Shown here: positions 64,000 to 64,000 of the stretch, in pieces
How positions within the stretch are numbered: position 1 is the first letter of the stretch
Layout of the letters: each line of letters opens with the position of its first letter
Assembly (NCBI GenBank): GCA_030220185.1
Contig: JASPKZ010007288.1
Coordinates: 258,001 to 322,000, forward strand
DNA: 64,000 nt
Source: Diploptera punctata
Lineage: Eukaryota > Arthropoda > Insecta > Blattodea > Blaberidae
Direction: 5' to 3'
Notes under the pieces: generated by a model
The model's input: only the letters and a program-made list of their open reading frames with translations
The model's database searches: none
What the model was told of the DNA's origin: nothing
Position numbers and translations under genes: made by a program

Positions 64000-64000
64000 T

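Overview
This is repeat-rich nuclear DNA from an animal, almost certainly an arthropod and most likely a large-genome insect; a cockroach-like polyneopteran is my best guess. The reasons are the AT-rich sequence with abundant microsatellites, RTE-like and CR1/Daphne-like non-LTR retrotransposons with microsatellite tails, tRNA-derived SINEs, a Gypsy element with a tRNA-Lys primer site, and relics of piggyBac, Tc1, mariner (DUF4817), MULE and Penelope elements. I found no host protein-coding gene, no genuine tRNA or rRNA gene, and nothing bacterial. Every convincing reading frame belongs to a transposable element. ORF starts are nominal, because most of these ORFs are segments of decayed frames.

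Layout. 1-2830 (minus): a CR1/Daphne-like element with an intact ORF1 and an endonuclease-RT ORF broken by one frameshift, running off the left edge. 2880-6590: the 3' end of one RTE-like element (plus) and a decayed near-complete second RTE-like element (minus). 7650-9075: SINEs. 9128-12370 (minus): a near-full-length copy of the dominant 'family A' RTE-like element, which ends in a TAAG-repeat tail. 12950-13145: SINE. 13319-14795 (minus): a dead Tc1-like transposon with imperfect inverted ends. 16205-17800: SINE and RTE pieces. 18735-20050 (plus): an internally deleted piggyBac-like transposon with TTAA flanks and inverted ends. 20400-27700: CT microsatellite, SINEs, an orphan repeat ORF and a family A fragment with perfect target-site duplications. 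28210-28830: a degenerate tandem repeat.

29490-32416 (plus): a second long family A copy, interrupted by a Penelope-like segment with a GIY-YIG endonuclease domain and a well-formed candidate hammerhead ribozyme. 32810-34900: three RTE 3' fragments. 35851-36147: MITE-like inverted repeat. 37500-38530 (minus): DUF4817/mariner-type transposase relic. 40688-40989: a perfect 117-bp-arm fold-back between 12-bp direct repeats, whose arms carry a degenerate hammerhead-like motif. 41105-43690 (plus): a second CR1/Daphne-like element with a long ATT tail. 44640-45560: MULE-like relic. 46445-46755: another family A fragment with an 11-bp duplication. 47565-48400: SINEs.

The centrepiece is 48782-58485. 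A 5'-truncated family A element, flanked by an 18-bp duplication, was later split by a 7.8-kb Gypsy-type LTR retrotransposon (49120-56892, minus) with nearly identical LTRs, a tRNA-Lys primer site, and gag, protease, RT, RNase H and integrase regions. The rest holds a longer RTE ORF (60890-62038), another family A 3' end, a SINE, and at the right edge a fragment of an unidentified repetitive ORF family.

The parts do not form a pathway. They are layers of insertion, and target-site duplications let several be ordered in time.
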